From the NCBI GenBank assembly GCA_964439935.1, contig CAYTPW010000008.1, forward strand, positions 1 to 64,000: a DNA stretch of 64,000 nt. The letters are read 5' to 3'. A program made the translations under genes and the position numbers. Below, piece after piece: positions 8,783 through 17,848 of the stretch (the stretch's first letter is position 1; every line of letters begins with the position of its first letter). Under the pieces are notes generated by a model that had not been told where the DNA came from, ran no database searches, and saw only the letters and a list, made by a program, of their open reading frames with translations. Source of the stretch: JABMQW01 sp964439935. GTDB lineage: Bacteria > Fidelibacterota > Marinisomatia > Marinisomatales > TCS56.

Positions 8783-10736
8783 ATCCAGTAATGCCATGAA
8801 TATGCAAGCCCAGAAAAGCCCTGCTGTATTCACCAAACGACGGTCAGAGCATTCATTTGATAAATTATTGACCAAAGTCCAAGGCTTGGTAAACCAGCAG
8901 AATTACGATGCAGCCTTGGATTTGCTTGATCAAATCTATCCGCATAATACCAGCGATTTGAACCTTAATTTGGTAATAGCGGAGATTCATCTGGCTATGA
9001 AACAGTACCGCGAGGCGCAGAAATTTTTTAACAGAGCGTCTAAACTTGACAGTAATAATGCTCAAGCGCTTTACGGACTGGGGAAGTCCTGTTATCTGAG
9101 GGGTGATATCGATTCTGCAATTGCATATTTGCAATCGTCATTAGTAAATGATGCTTTCCACGCGGATGTCTACAATGATCTGGGAACTATATTTGATGAA
9201 ATCGGCAGATCCGGAGAAGCAGAGCAGGCCCTTAAACATTCCATTAAAGCCAGCGCTGGTTTTGTTTCGCCGGTAATCAATTTATCCAGTTTATTATACC
9301 GCAACCGCTGTCACGACGAAGCTTTGTTCTGGATCGATGAATACCTGAATACCAATCCGAACGATGACCGGTTACTGGTCAATAAAGGTGTGATCCTGGA
9401 AGATCTGGGGCGATTTGATGAAGCAATTGCGGCTTTCAGTGCTGCAATCGTTGTAAATGATAAAAATATCGATGCTTATTTTGACCGGGCGTATTGTTTG
9501 TTGAAACTAACCCGGATTGAGGATGCCCGTACCGACCTGAAAACCTATCTGGAGATCGTTCCGGACGCGGAACAGGTTAAAGGACTACTGGCACTTACAT
9601 ATACACTGGAAGGCAAATTCCAGGATTCCGTGGAAATGTGGAAAGATTTTTTACCGATGGTACAAAATCTTAAATCAGGAATTCCCAAAGCCGGACCATC
9701 TAAAACAATCGATCCGATCCAGATTTTAAAAAATATAGATCTACCGAGCAGAAATGGTAAGACAAATAAAATCGGCATATCGCTGGTGATACCGGTATTG
9801 GATGAAGAAGGTTCATTACTTATTCTGTATGAATCGATAAAGCAGGTGATGCATCAGTTGGGTCAGATCTACGAGATAATCTTTATCGACGATGGAAGTA
9901 ATGATAATTCTTTGGGAATTTTGTCTGACATTGCGGCTAAGGATCCAACCGTATCGGTGATCAAATTCCGGAAAAATTATGGGCAAACGGCAGCTTTTGC
10001 CGCCGGCTTCAAATTTGCTCAGGGTGAGATTGTGATTACGATGGATGCAGACCTGCAAAACGATCCAAAAGATATTCCGCGGCTTCTGGAAAAAATGAGC
10101 GAGGGTTACGATCTGGTCTCTGGCTGGCGCAAGGATCGCCAGGACAAAACTCTGTCACGTAAATTACCTTCTTTTTTCGCCAATCGAATTATAAACAAAC
10201 TGATTAAAGGTACCCAGGTTCAGATACATGATTTCGGTTGCTCCCTGAAAGCCTATAAAAAAGGTGTTATAAAAAACATAAAAGTGTATGGCGAAATGCA
10301 CCGGTTCATCCCGGCTTACGCCGCCTGGCTGGGAATCCGGGTAGCCGAAATACCGGTAAATCACCACTATCGTCGATATGGTTACACCAAATATGGCTTG
10401 AACCGGGTAGGGCGGGTTGTCCTGGATTTGATTACACTCCGGTTTTTCACGGGATTTCGCACCAAACCGCTGCAATTCTTCGGTAAAATAGCCGTCATTG
10501 TAACGGCGATTGGCAGCTTGATTTCCTTAATGATGCTTATTATTGGCTTTTTTACGCCGTATGGGATTGATTTCCAGACGTTTATTTTAATGCTGACATT
10601 CGCAATAATGGGCGGTTTACAATTTATTATTGTTGGACTGCTCAGTGAAATTATCATGCGTGGATTCCTGGAGTCCCAGAATCGGGATGAATATGTAGTC
10701 GAGACTATTTTAGGTGATTCATTAAATAGCACCTGA
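8763..10736 (+). CDS. TPR-repeat / DPM1-like family 2 glycosyltransferase fusion, membrane-anchored
   Basis: The N-terminal half (about 310 residues) is a run of TPR units. It is followed by a GT2 domain (ISLVIPVLDEEGSLLILYES, then FIDDGSND and the metal-binding DADLQNDP) and two C-terminal membrane helices (about the last 90 residues). The GT2 part resembles polyprenyl-phosphate glycosyltransferases (DPM1/GtrB/ArnC type), which move a sugar from a nucleotide donor to a lipid carrier at the inner membrane. The open frame extends upstream to 8745. ATG 8763 and ATG 8796 are both plausible starts, and the gene overlaps the preceding TPR gene. The TPR-GT2 fusion is unusual; the TPRs may recruit an acceptor protein such as flagellin. 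Confidence 0.85.
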   Translation: MSEIITESSNAMNMQAQKSPAVFTKRRSEHSFDKLLTKVQGLVNQQNYDAALDLLDQIYPHNTSDLNLNLVIAEIHLAMKQYREAQKFFNRASKLDSNNAQALYGLGKSCYLRGDIDSAIAYLQSSLVNDAFHADVYNDLGTIFDEIGRSGEAEQALKHSIKASAGFVSPVINLSSLLYRNRCHDEALFWIDEYLNTNPNDDRLLVNKGVILEDLGRFDEAIAAFSAAIVVNDKNIDAYFDRAYCLLKLTRIEDARTDLKTYLEIVPDAEQVKGLLALTYTLEGKFQDSVEMWKDFLPMVQNLKSGIPKAGPSKTIDPIQILKNIDLPSRNGKTNKIGISLVIPVLDEEGSLLILYESIKQVMHQLGQIYEIIFIDDGSNDNSLGILSDIAAKDPTVSVIKFRKNYGQTAAFAAGFKFAQGEIVITMDADLQNDPKDIPRLLEKMSEGYDLVSGWRKDRQDKTLSRKLPSFFANRIINKLIKGTQVQIHDFGCSLKAYKKGVIKNIKVYGEMHRFIPAYAAWLGIRVAEIPVNHHYRRYGYTKYGLNRVGRVVLDLITLRFFTGFRTKPLQFFGKIAVIVTAIGSLISLMMLIIGFFTPYGIDFQTFILMLTFAIMGGLQFIIVGLLSEIIMRGFLESQNRDEYVVETILGDSLNST

Positions 10737-10740
10737 TTCT

Positions 10741-12648
10741 ATGTGTGGTATAACCGGTTTTTTCTATTTGGATCACGGTCGTTCTGCTGAAAGAGACCAG
10801 ATTAAAGCGATGACCGATACACTGGTTCATCGCGGTCCTGATTTCGGGGATATTTTCGTTTCCGGAAATCTGGCTTTGGGCCACCGGCGCTTATCGATAA
10901 TCGATTTATCCACCGCCGCCCGCCAACCGTTAGCTAACGAAGACAGCACTGTTTGGACGGTCTTTAATGGAGAGATATACAATTTTAAGCAATTACGGAT
11001 CCAGTTGGAAAAATATGGCCATATTTTCCGAAGCGCTGGTGATACCGAGGTTATTGTCCATGCCTATGAGCAATGGGGAGTAAAGTGTTTTGAGAAATTC
11101 GACGGGATGCTGGCAACAGCAATTTATGACAGCCAGCAACAAAAATTGATTTTAGCCAAAGATCGTTTTGGGAAAAAACCGTTGTATTATACAATGCAAA
11201 ACGGGATTTTTGCCTTTGCTTCGGAAATTAAAGCTCTAAAGCAGCATCGTGATATAAAATCGGAATTATCAACTTTGGCGATCGAGCGGTACCTGGCTTA
11301 TGAATATGTTCCGACACCTATTTCGATTTATGCTCAAATACAAAAGTTGGATGCTGGTGAATTTATTGAAATCGAACTTTCTGCCGCAGCAAACCAGAAA
11401 CTGCAACCCCGACGTTACTGGAGTCTTGAGTTTGAGCCCAAGCTAGATATTAGCAAAGCAAACGCGCAAACCAAGCTGCGGGAGTTATTGATCAAAGCGG
11501 TGGAGAAGCGCCTTGTCAGCGATGTACCCTTAGGTGTCTTTTTATCGGGTGGCATAGATTCGAGTGCCATTGTTTGGGCTATTGCCCAGTTGCGTGAAGC
11601 AGCCAGCATTCAGACCTTTTCAATCGGGTTTGATGATAGCTCTTTTGATGAGTCCCGTTATGCCAGTCAGGTAGCTCGTTATTTTGGTACCCGTCATCGT
11701 GAAAAGAAATTTACCGGTGATGATTTATTGAAGGTGCTACCGAAGGTTGCAGAACTGCTGGATGAGCCGTTTGCCGACCCATCGATCCTGCCTACATATC
11801 TGCTGGCGCAGTTTACCAGGCAGTATGTTACAGTAGCACTGGGAGGGGATGGCGGTGATGAATTATTTGCCGGATATGACCCTTTTATTGCCCAGCGCCT
11901 AGCACAGTTTCTGGAACTGATTCCGCCGCCGGCCATCAAGTGGCTGCAGGCAGTCGCGGACCGGTTACCATTTTCTGACAAGAATATGAGTTGGGAATTC
12001 CGTCTACGGCATTTCCTGAAAGGTTTCAGTCCTGAAACTCTACACCAGCCGGAATTGCGCAATCAGATCTGGTTGGGCCCGTTATCGTTAGAAAAATTCA
12101 ATCGTAACTATAACGGCAAATTATCATATTCCCGAGTTTATGCTCCGACCCTGGCCAAAATAAATCCAGGATTAGCCAATATTGATCGTTTGTCAAGCAG
12201 TTATATCAACACCTATTTGCATGATGATATTCTGGTGAAGATAGATCGGGCGGCCATGTTTAATTCCCTGGAAGTTCGCAGTCCATTTTTAGATAAAGAT
12301 TTAGCCGAGTTTGTGGCTCGTTTGCCGGTTAATTATAAAATGCGCGGCTTGAAAACAAAGGTACTCCTAAAGGAATCTCTGTCAGGTCAATTGCCAGATT
12401 TTGTAATCCAGCGTTCTAAGAAAGGCTTCGGGATACCGCTAACAAAATGGTTGCGACAGGATCTGGCTGATTCCACTCGTACAGCCTTGTTTAATCTTAC
12501 CCGGAGTATGGGTGATCTAGTAACGACGCAGAATGTGACAACAATGATTGAACAGCATCAGTCGGGACAATCTGATCACCGGAAAGAAATCTGGGAATTA
12601 TTTATGTTGAATGAAGTTTGTGGCAGTTCAGTTTCAGGAGCGACCTAG
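10741..12648 (+). CDS. asnB: Asparagine synthase (glutamine-hydrolysing), AsnB-like, in a glycan cluster
   Basis: The 635-residue protein starts MCGITGFF, leaving the catalytic Cys2 of an Ntn glutaminase after Met removal. It has the glutaminase motifs HRGPD, LGHRRLSI and NGEIYN, and the synthetase PP-loop FLSGGIDSS (about residue 265), followed by GGDGGDELFAGY. In polysaccharide loci such proteins often amidate uronic acids rather than make free asparagine, and its position between glycosyltransferases supports that. It starts 4 bp after the previous gene, and its TAG overlaps the next GTG start. Confidence 0.88.
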   Translation: MCGITGFFYLDHGRSAERDQIKAMTDTLVHRGPDFGDIFVSGNLALGHRRLSIIDLSTAARQPLANEDSTVWTVFNGEIYNFKQLRIQLEKYGHIFRSAGDTEVIVHAYEQWGVKCFEKFDGMLATAIYDSQQQKLILAKDRFGKKPLYYTMQNGIFAFASEIKALKQHRDIKSELSTLAIERYLAYEYVPTPISIYAQIQKLDAGEFIEIELSAAANQKLQPRRYWSLEFEPKLDISKANAQTKLRELLIKAVEKRLVSDVPLGVFLSGGIDSSAIVWAIAQLREAASIQTFSIGFDDSSFDESRYASQVARYFGTRHREKKFTGDDLLKVLPKVAELLDEPFADPSILPTYLLAQFTRQYVTVALGGDGGDELFAGYDPFIAQRLAQFLELIPPPAIKWLQAVADRLPFSDKNMSWEFRLRHFLKGFSPETLHQPELRNQIWLGPLSLEKFNRNYNGKLSYSRVYAPTLAKINPGLANIDRLSSSYINTYLHDDILVKIDRAAMFNSLEVRSPFLDKDLAEFVARLPVNYKMRGLKTKVLLKESLSGQLPDFVIQRSKKGFGIPLTKWLRQDLADSTRTALFNLTRSMGDLVTTQNVTTMIEQHQSGQSDHRKEIWELFMLNEVCGSSVSGAT

Positions 12649-13445
12649 TGGAAAAATTCATTATTGCAGCAACCCAGCGCTCCGGAACCACTTTTTTTCG
12701 ATATGTCCTTAATCAGCATCCTGATTTACATATTTTTGATGAACTCTTCCTGGACGATTTGGACAACAAAATTGGATTCTATCAATTTTGGCAAAAAAAG
12801 ATAGCTGACGATCCGCGGAATTTGACGTATAATTATGCTTTTGAAATTCTCAGGACGTATCTGGATAATTTAACTGCAGATCAGAGTGCCTATAAGGCAG
12901 TTGGAATTGATATAAAATATAATCAGTATTTCATTATACCCTGGCAAATGAATTTGCTGGCTCGAATGGGTTTTAAGATTATTCATGTCATCCGGCGTAA
13001 TATATTAAAAACATTAATCTCCGATCAGTTAAATAAACAGGCTGAGCAGCTTGGACGCAATTCCCATGGAACGCAGAGTGTAAATCACGTTAAAGTGAAA
13101 TTACCGGCAGATCAATCAATTATAAATGAGTTGGAACGACGCCGGAATGAAATTTTTGAGTTCCGGCGACATTTTACTCCGTTTGATTATCTTGAACTTT
13201 ATTATGAGGATTTTTTCAGTGATGAGAATTTCAGCTCGGAAACCTTAGCGCCGGCGGTAATAAAGCGGGTATGCAGTTTTTTAGGCGTTTCAGTCCCTGA
13301 TACCGATCTGGTCACGGGATTGAAAAAAACCAATCCGGATGATTTGAGAGACTTGATTTCCAATTATGATGAACTGCATGTTTTTCTCGACCGGCATGGC
13401 TGGGGTGGATTGTGCAATAATCAATTGGCGGAGGTGGTTGCTTGA
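12648..13445 (+). CDS. Sulfotransferase family protein
   Basis: From the GTG start the protein is about 265 residues. It has a PAPS 5'-phosphosulfate loop near the N terminus (AATQRSGTTFFRYVL, residues 7-21) and a 3'-phosphate-binding segment (KIIHVIRRNILKTLISDQL). Such enzymes transfer sulfate from PAPS to carbohydrate or other hydroxyls. The GTG overlaps the asnB TAG and has a CAGGAG ribosome-binding site, which makes it preferable to the in-frame TTG at 12618. It suggests that the glycan made here is sulfated. Confidence 0.8.
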   Translation: MEKFIIAATQRSGTTFFRYVLNQHPDLHIFDELFLDDLDNKIGFYQFWQKKIADDPRNLTYNYAFEILRTYLDNLTADQSAYKAVGIDIKYNQYFIIPWQMNLLARMGFKIIHVIRRNILKTLISDQLNKQAEQLGRNSHGTQSVNHVKVKLPADQSIINELERRRNEIFEFRRHFTPFDYLELYYEDFFSDENFSSETLAPAVIKRVCSFLGVSVPDTDLVTGLKKTNPDDLRDLISNYDELHVFLDRHGWGGLCNNQLAEVVA

Positions 13446-13458
13446 TACCGGTGGGACA

Positions 13459-15696
13459 ATGAAGATACTCTCCCTTAATTACGAATACCCACCGCTGGGC
13501 GGTGGTGCTGGTGTTGTTTCTGAAAAGCTTGATCGATTGTATTCTGCCCGTGGTAATCGGGTGGTAGCGGCGACGGCAGGATTACACGATCAGGTGGGAT
13601 GTTTTGGACCTGCTAATCGACGAATCATTCGTCTTAATTGCTGGCGCAGGAATCGAGGTTTTTCTACAACCTGGGAAAAGATTGGCTTTATCGTTTCGGG
13701 AATTATGGAAATAGGCTGGGTTATTCGTGTATTCAAGCCAGAAATTATTCACTGTCATTTTGCCGTACCCACCGGTTTGCTGGCATATTATATTAGAAAA
13801 CGTTTCAAAATTCCATATATACTTACCTCCCATGGGGGCGATGTACCCGGTTTCACACCTCAAGAGACCGGAAAATATTTCCGCTTATTTAACTGGCTAT
13901 TCAAATTAGTCTGGGAATCGGCTGCTTCGGTTACGACCATGAGCAGAGGGCTGGCGGATATGATCAATGAGAGTTATGGCATTAAAGCTGTTGTAATTCC
14001 CAATGGGATAAACTGTGATAGTTACCCCGATACAGAAAGAGTAAATAATCGCAAGCTGCAATTAATCTATGCTGGTCGATTAACAGCTCAGAAAAATCTC
14101 CCCCATTTAATAAACTGTCTGCAGTCCATTAGCGAATTACAATGGAAATTGAAAATTGTGGGTGCTGGACCTGAAAGGGATTTGATCAAACAAACAATTT
14201 GGTCAAATGGGCTTAAAGGTAAAATTGAATTACTGGACTGGCAGGATAAATCCCAGATTAAAACTCTTTTACTCCAGTCAGATGTTCTTTGCTTACCGTC
14301 AATTAATGAAGGCTTACCAATGATCGGGCTGGAAGCCTTAGCGGCCGGATTAGCAATTATCGGCACGGCAACGACCGGGATTGAAGATATCATTGAGGAA
14401 GGTAGTAACGGTTTTTTGATTCCTCCGGACCATCCTGAAAGGTGGTCAAATAATATCGCAAAACTAATAAATAATCCAATTTCACTGGCTCAATTAAAGC
14501 AGGCCAGTCGGTTGAAGTCCAGACAGTATTCATGGGAGATAATATCCAATAAATATATACAGCTACTGAAAAAAAACAGGCACCGAATTCAACCACGATA
14601 TAGCTCCAAATCATTAACATTGGTTAATCTATGGCCAGGGTCAACCATGCATTATACCTACCAACTTGCCAGGTTACTAGGTCGTGAATATGATCTCAAT
14701 CTACTTTTATCAAAAAACTGCGCTATCGATCTAATTAATGGTGAAGCAAAGCTTGACAGAGTCGGATTAATAGTACCGGCCCGTTATTCTACTTGGCGGG
14801 AATATTTGTCGTTGGTGAATCCCTTGAACTATATCAAGCCGATTATTGGTGTGTTTAAAAAACGTAGCAGATCGGTAATCATTTCGTTCTTTCACCCTTT
14901 TATGCTGGGATTATTCCTTTCACACAAAACTATTTATGTTAATCATGATCCTAAAGGACATTATGGTGAGGGTAATTTTCTGTTGACCAGGTTACAAAAA
15001 GTCGCCATGATTTTGGCAGAATATGTCGTGGTGCACAGCCAAATATATATTAACTCTGGATTATCTCACTCCCAACGCCGGAAATACCGATTGATGCCTC
15101 TCCCGGATCACGATTTTATTACAACCGCCGGTAACCGGTCAATTAAACCGCGAAAAGAATTATTGTTCATTGGCCGTCTCGTCGCGTATAAAGGAATCGA
15201 ATATCTAATTCGGGCATTTGCAATTGTTCAAAATGAATATCCTGACTGGAAACTGGTGATCAAAGGAGCCGGAGAAGGTTATTTTGAAGATGAATTAAAG
15301 AAAATCAATTCCTCCCAACTAGTTTATGAAAACAGGTTTCTGAGCGATGCAGAGTTGGCGGACTCAATCCGGGCTGCCCGGTTAATGGTTTTACCGTATG
15401 TGGATGGCAGCCAATCCGGTGGTATTGCCCTGGCTGCGGCGTTCAAAAAGCCGGTAATTACGACGGTGATCAATGGGATCAGAGACCAGGTAGGCGATCC
15501 TGAGAATGTTATCGTTGTGCCTGAAAAGGATGTAGTTGGCTTGGCCGCTGCACTTCGCAAGGGACTTGCATTTTCCGCTGATGAGTCAAGCCAGTATGGT
15601 GAGAAATTAGCTCAACATTACAGCCAATACGCCGACAAGACCAAAATTGAACCGGTCCTAAACGAAATGATCGGTTTGGGGAAATTGGCCAATTGA
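13459..15696 (+). CDS. Tandem GT4-GT4 glycosyltransferase fusion
   Basis: From ATG 13459 the protein is 745 residues and holds two GT-B fold units. Unit 1 (about 1-375) has an N-terminal Gly-rich loop (PPLGGGAGVVSEKL), SHGGDVPG, AGRLTAQKNLPHL and a canonical EX7E motif (EGLPMIGLEALAAG). Unit 2 (about 385-745) has LFIGRLVAYKGIEYL and SQSGGIALAAAFKKPVITT, where both glutamates of EX7E are replaced. The upstream in-frame ATG at 13366 would overlap the sulfotransferase gene by 80 bp and precedes no conserved sequence. Two transferases in one chain would add consecutive sugars, or unit 2 may be regulatory. Confidence 0.85.
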   Translation: MKILSLNYEYPPLGGGAGVVSEKLDRLYSARGNRVVAATAGLHDQVGCFGPANRRIIRLNCWRRNRGFSTTWEKIGFIVSGIMEIGWVIRVFKPEIIHCHFAVPTGLLAYYIRKRFKIPYILTSHGGDVPGFTPQETGKYFRLFNWLFKLVWESAASVTTMSRGLADMINESYGIKAVVIPNGINCDSYPDTERVNNRKLQLIYAGRLTAQKNLPHLINCLQSISELQWKLKIVGAGPERDLIKQTIWSNGLKGKIELLDWQDKSQIKTLLLQSDVLCLPSINEGLPMIGLEALAAGLAIIGTATTGIEDIIEEGSNGFLIPPDHPERWSNNIAKLINNPISLAQLKQASRLKSRQYSWEIISNKYIQLLKKNRHRIQPRYSSKSLTLVNLWPGSTMHYTYQLARLLGREYDLNLLLSKNCAIDLINGEAKLDRVGLIVPARYSTWREYLSLVNPLNYIKPIIGVFKKRSRSVIISFFHPFMLGLFLSHKTIYVNHDPKGHYGEGNFLLTRLQKVAMILAEYVVVHSQIYINSGLSHSQRRKYRLMPLPDHDFITTAGNRSIKPRKELLFIGRLVAYKGIEYLIRAFAIVQNEYPDWKLVIKGAGEGYFEDELKKINSSQLVYENRFLSDAELADSIRAARLMVLPYVDGSQSGGIALAAAFKKPVITTVINGIRDQVGDPENVIVVPEKDVVGLAAALRKGLAFSADESSQYGEKLAQHYSQYADKTKIEPVLNEMIGLGKLAN

Positions 15697-16634
15697 TGGT
15701 ACTGAATCCGGTAAAATGGTTTTTTAATAAAATACGCGATGCGCTGCATCTTAATAATTTAAATCACCAGTTGCAGGAGGTTGTCAAGACGGTTGATCAG
15801 ATTAAACTGTCGGTTGATGAGTTAGTGGCAGGTCATTCAGACCTGGTGAAAGGAGACCTTAGGCAGATACATGCCATTAATGGTCTGAGGAATCGAATTA
15901 ATGATTTAATTATTTCCAATAAAGAACATTTCCCGCAGTTAAAGAGTCCAGGTGTGAAAATTGAGTGTACACAACGTCTGGCGATAAACAGCAATGACCA
16001 TCTCTTCCCCCGTGGTGTTGCTCATGACAATACTCACTATCCCCGACTGGTCAATAGCTGTGAATCGATTTTCGGGCAGAAAATAAAATATCTGGATCTG
16101 GGATGCGCCGGAGGCGGATTGGTTTGGGATTTTTTACTGGCCGGTAATCTGGCAATCGGTCTGGAAGGAAGTGATTATGCCCACCTTCAGGGCAAAGGTG
16201 AATGGCCAATTCTTGATCAGCATCTATTCAACTGTGACATAAGCAAAGAATTCAAAATTCTGAATCATGATAATAACGGTCCGGTCCAGTTTGATGCTAT
16301 TGGTTGCTGGGATGTACTCGAACATATAGTCGAAGATGATATACCACAGTTACTGATTAATGTTAAAGAACATCTGCGTCAAGACGGTCTGTTTCTAGCT
16401 TCGGTAGCTACATTTGACGATTGGGATCACGATCTTGGAATCAATTGGCATACGACAGTACAGCCTGAAACCTGGTGGCGTGAACTGGTCGAAGCTCATG
16501 GTTTTCGACCTGTTGATGACCTTTTACAAACTTCGGATTTTCCCCGGGGATCGGGGAATGGTCCCGATGACTGGGATAAAGATAGCGAACCTGACCGGGG
16601 ATTTCACCTGGTGCTGAGGAAAACAACCTCCTAG
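15696..16634 (+). CDS. SAM-dependent methyltransferase with N-terminal coiled coil
   Basis: About the first 60 residues form a predicted coiled coil (LNNLNHQLQEVVKTVDQIKL). A class I methyltransferase domain follows, with SAM motif I (YLDLGCAGGGLVWDF, about residues 133-147), the acidic EGSDYA and DVLEHI (motif IV region). ATG 15696 overlaps the preceding TGA. It probably methylates a sugar or glycan terminus. The coiled coil suggests oligomerisation, as in chain-capping methyltransferases of polysaccharide loci; that is inference. Confidence 0.75.
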   Translation: MVLNPVKWFFNKIRDALHLNNLNHQLQEVVKTVDQIKLSVDELVAGHSDLVKGDLRQIHAINGLRNRINDLIISNKEHFPQLKSPGVKIECTQRLAINSNDHLFPRGVAHDNTHYPRLVNSCESIFGQKIKYLDLGCAGGGLVWDFLLAGNLAIGLEGSDYAHLQGKGEWPILDQHLFNCDISKEFKILNHDNNGPVQFDAIGCWDVLEHIVEDDIPQLLINVKEHLRQDGLFLASVATFDDWDHDLGINWHTTVQPETWWRELVEAHGFRPVDDLLQTSDFPRGSGNGPDDWDKDSEPDRGFHLVLRKTTS

Positions 16635-16648
16635 CGGCGGCAGGATCT

Positions 16649-17848
16649 ATGAAGTTCATTATCGCGGATAATTCACTGGTCAATTTCATGGGACACTCTT
16701 ATGAGTATGCCCGGTCGATTTTTCGTACCGCCCAATCCGAAGGTTTTGGCTCTATAGTTTTGGCCAACCGTGCTGTCATAACTGAGATCACTAAAGCAAT
16801 TGAGGTCATCCCCTGCTTTAGATATGGCTTGGATCATCAATTCAGGCCGCGGTTTCTAAGCCAATTTGGCGAATGGAATTACTTCCGTCATGACCAGGCC
16901 TTGTTTTATGATCTGAAAAAAAACACGGCGTCACTGAAACTATCGGCAGAAGATATTCTGCTATTTCATACAGTTCGTCACAACCAGTTAAAACCGGTTA
17001 TCAGATGGGCCGAACAATTACCGCGCAAGAAATGTCCACACATTGTATTCATCCTTCATTTCACTGCTTTTCCGACCTTTGACAGGCCCAGTTCAACTGC
17101 CAAATTTTATTCACGTGCTTTCAAATACCTGGAGAATAGTCCTGTTAAAGAACGTTTTAGATTATTTACTGATAGCCAGATGCTGGCTGATGAATACAGC
17201 AATTACACCGACTTGCCAGTTGATGTAGTCGGAATTCCCCATGCTACTCAACCACATAGCAACAATTTTCCCATTTCCAGCAAAGTGAAGGATGAACTGG
17301 TATTTACCTATCTGGGAGATGCCCGGGTAAATAAGGGTTTTCATTTGCTTCCATACTTGGTTAAGGAGCTTCAAAAAAAGCATGGGGTAAAGATCAGATT
17401 CGAATTACAGGCTAATCAAAGAAATGGCAATGAGTGGCAGATTAATCTTGCCAAACAGCAGCTAAGAGAAACCGGCGCCACCCTAATTGAAAAAGATTTA
17501 CCAACATCTGATTATTATTCCCTGCTGCACAGGGCTGATGTTATTCTTTTACCCTATACCCTAGATTATTATCACTCCCAATCCTCTGGAATTTTTGGCG
17601 AGGCAATCTCAGAAGGGAAACCGGTAATTGTACCTCGGGGAACCTGGATGGCACAGCAACTGAGGGAATTCCCTGCCGGTCTGGCATTTTATCCTCAGGA
17701 TCGCCAGAGTCTGTTGGATTGTTCACTAGCGGTTATAGACCGCTATTGTGATTTTAAAGAATTATCCCTTGAATCTGCTCCTAAATGGCGCAGGAAACAC
17801 AACCCAGTTACCTATACAGAGACCATTATCAATGCCTGCAATTCCTGA
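16649..17848 (+). CDS. Glycosyltransferase, GT4-like (YLGDAR subgroup)
   Basis: The 399-residue protein has a GT-B C-terminal half with FTYLGDARVNKGFHLLP (about 217-233), LLPYTLDYYHSQSSGI and GEAISEGKPVIVPRGTWMA. It is paralogous to the glycosyltransferase at 27276, sharing YLGDAR..KG.H, SSGI..EA and VIVP..TWMA. It has no membrane helix. Its last 17 bp overlap the preferred start of the next glycosyltransferase. Donor and acceptor cannot be told. Confidence 0.75.
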   Translation: MKFIIADNSLVNFMGHSYEYARSIFRTAQSEGFGSIVLANRAVITEITKAIEVIPCFRYGLDHQFRPRFLSQFGEWNYFRHDQALFYDLKKNTASLKLSAEDILLFHTVRHNQLKPVIRWAEQLPRKKCPHIVFILHFTAFPTFDRPSSTAKFYSRAFKYLENSPVKERFRLFTDSQMLADEYSNYTDLPVDVVGIPHATQPHSNNFPISSKVKDELVFTYLGDARVNKGFHLLPYLVKELQKKHGVKIRFELQANQRNGNEWQINLAKQQLRETGATLIEKDLPTSDYYSLLHRADVILLPYTLDYYHSQSSGIFGEAISEGKPVIVPRGTWMAQQLREFPAGLAFYPQDRQSLLDCSLAVIDRYCDFKELSLESAPKWRRKHNPVTYTETIINACNS

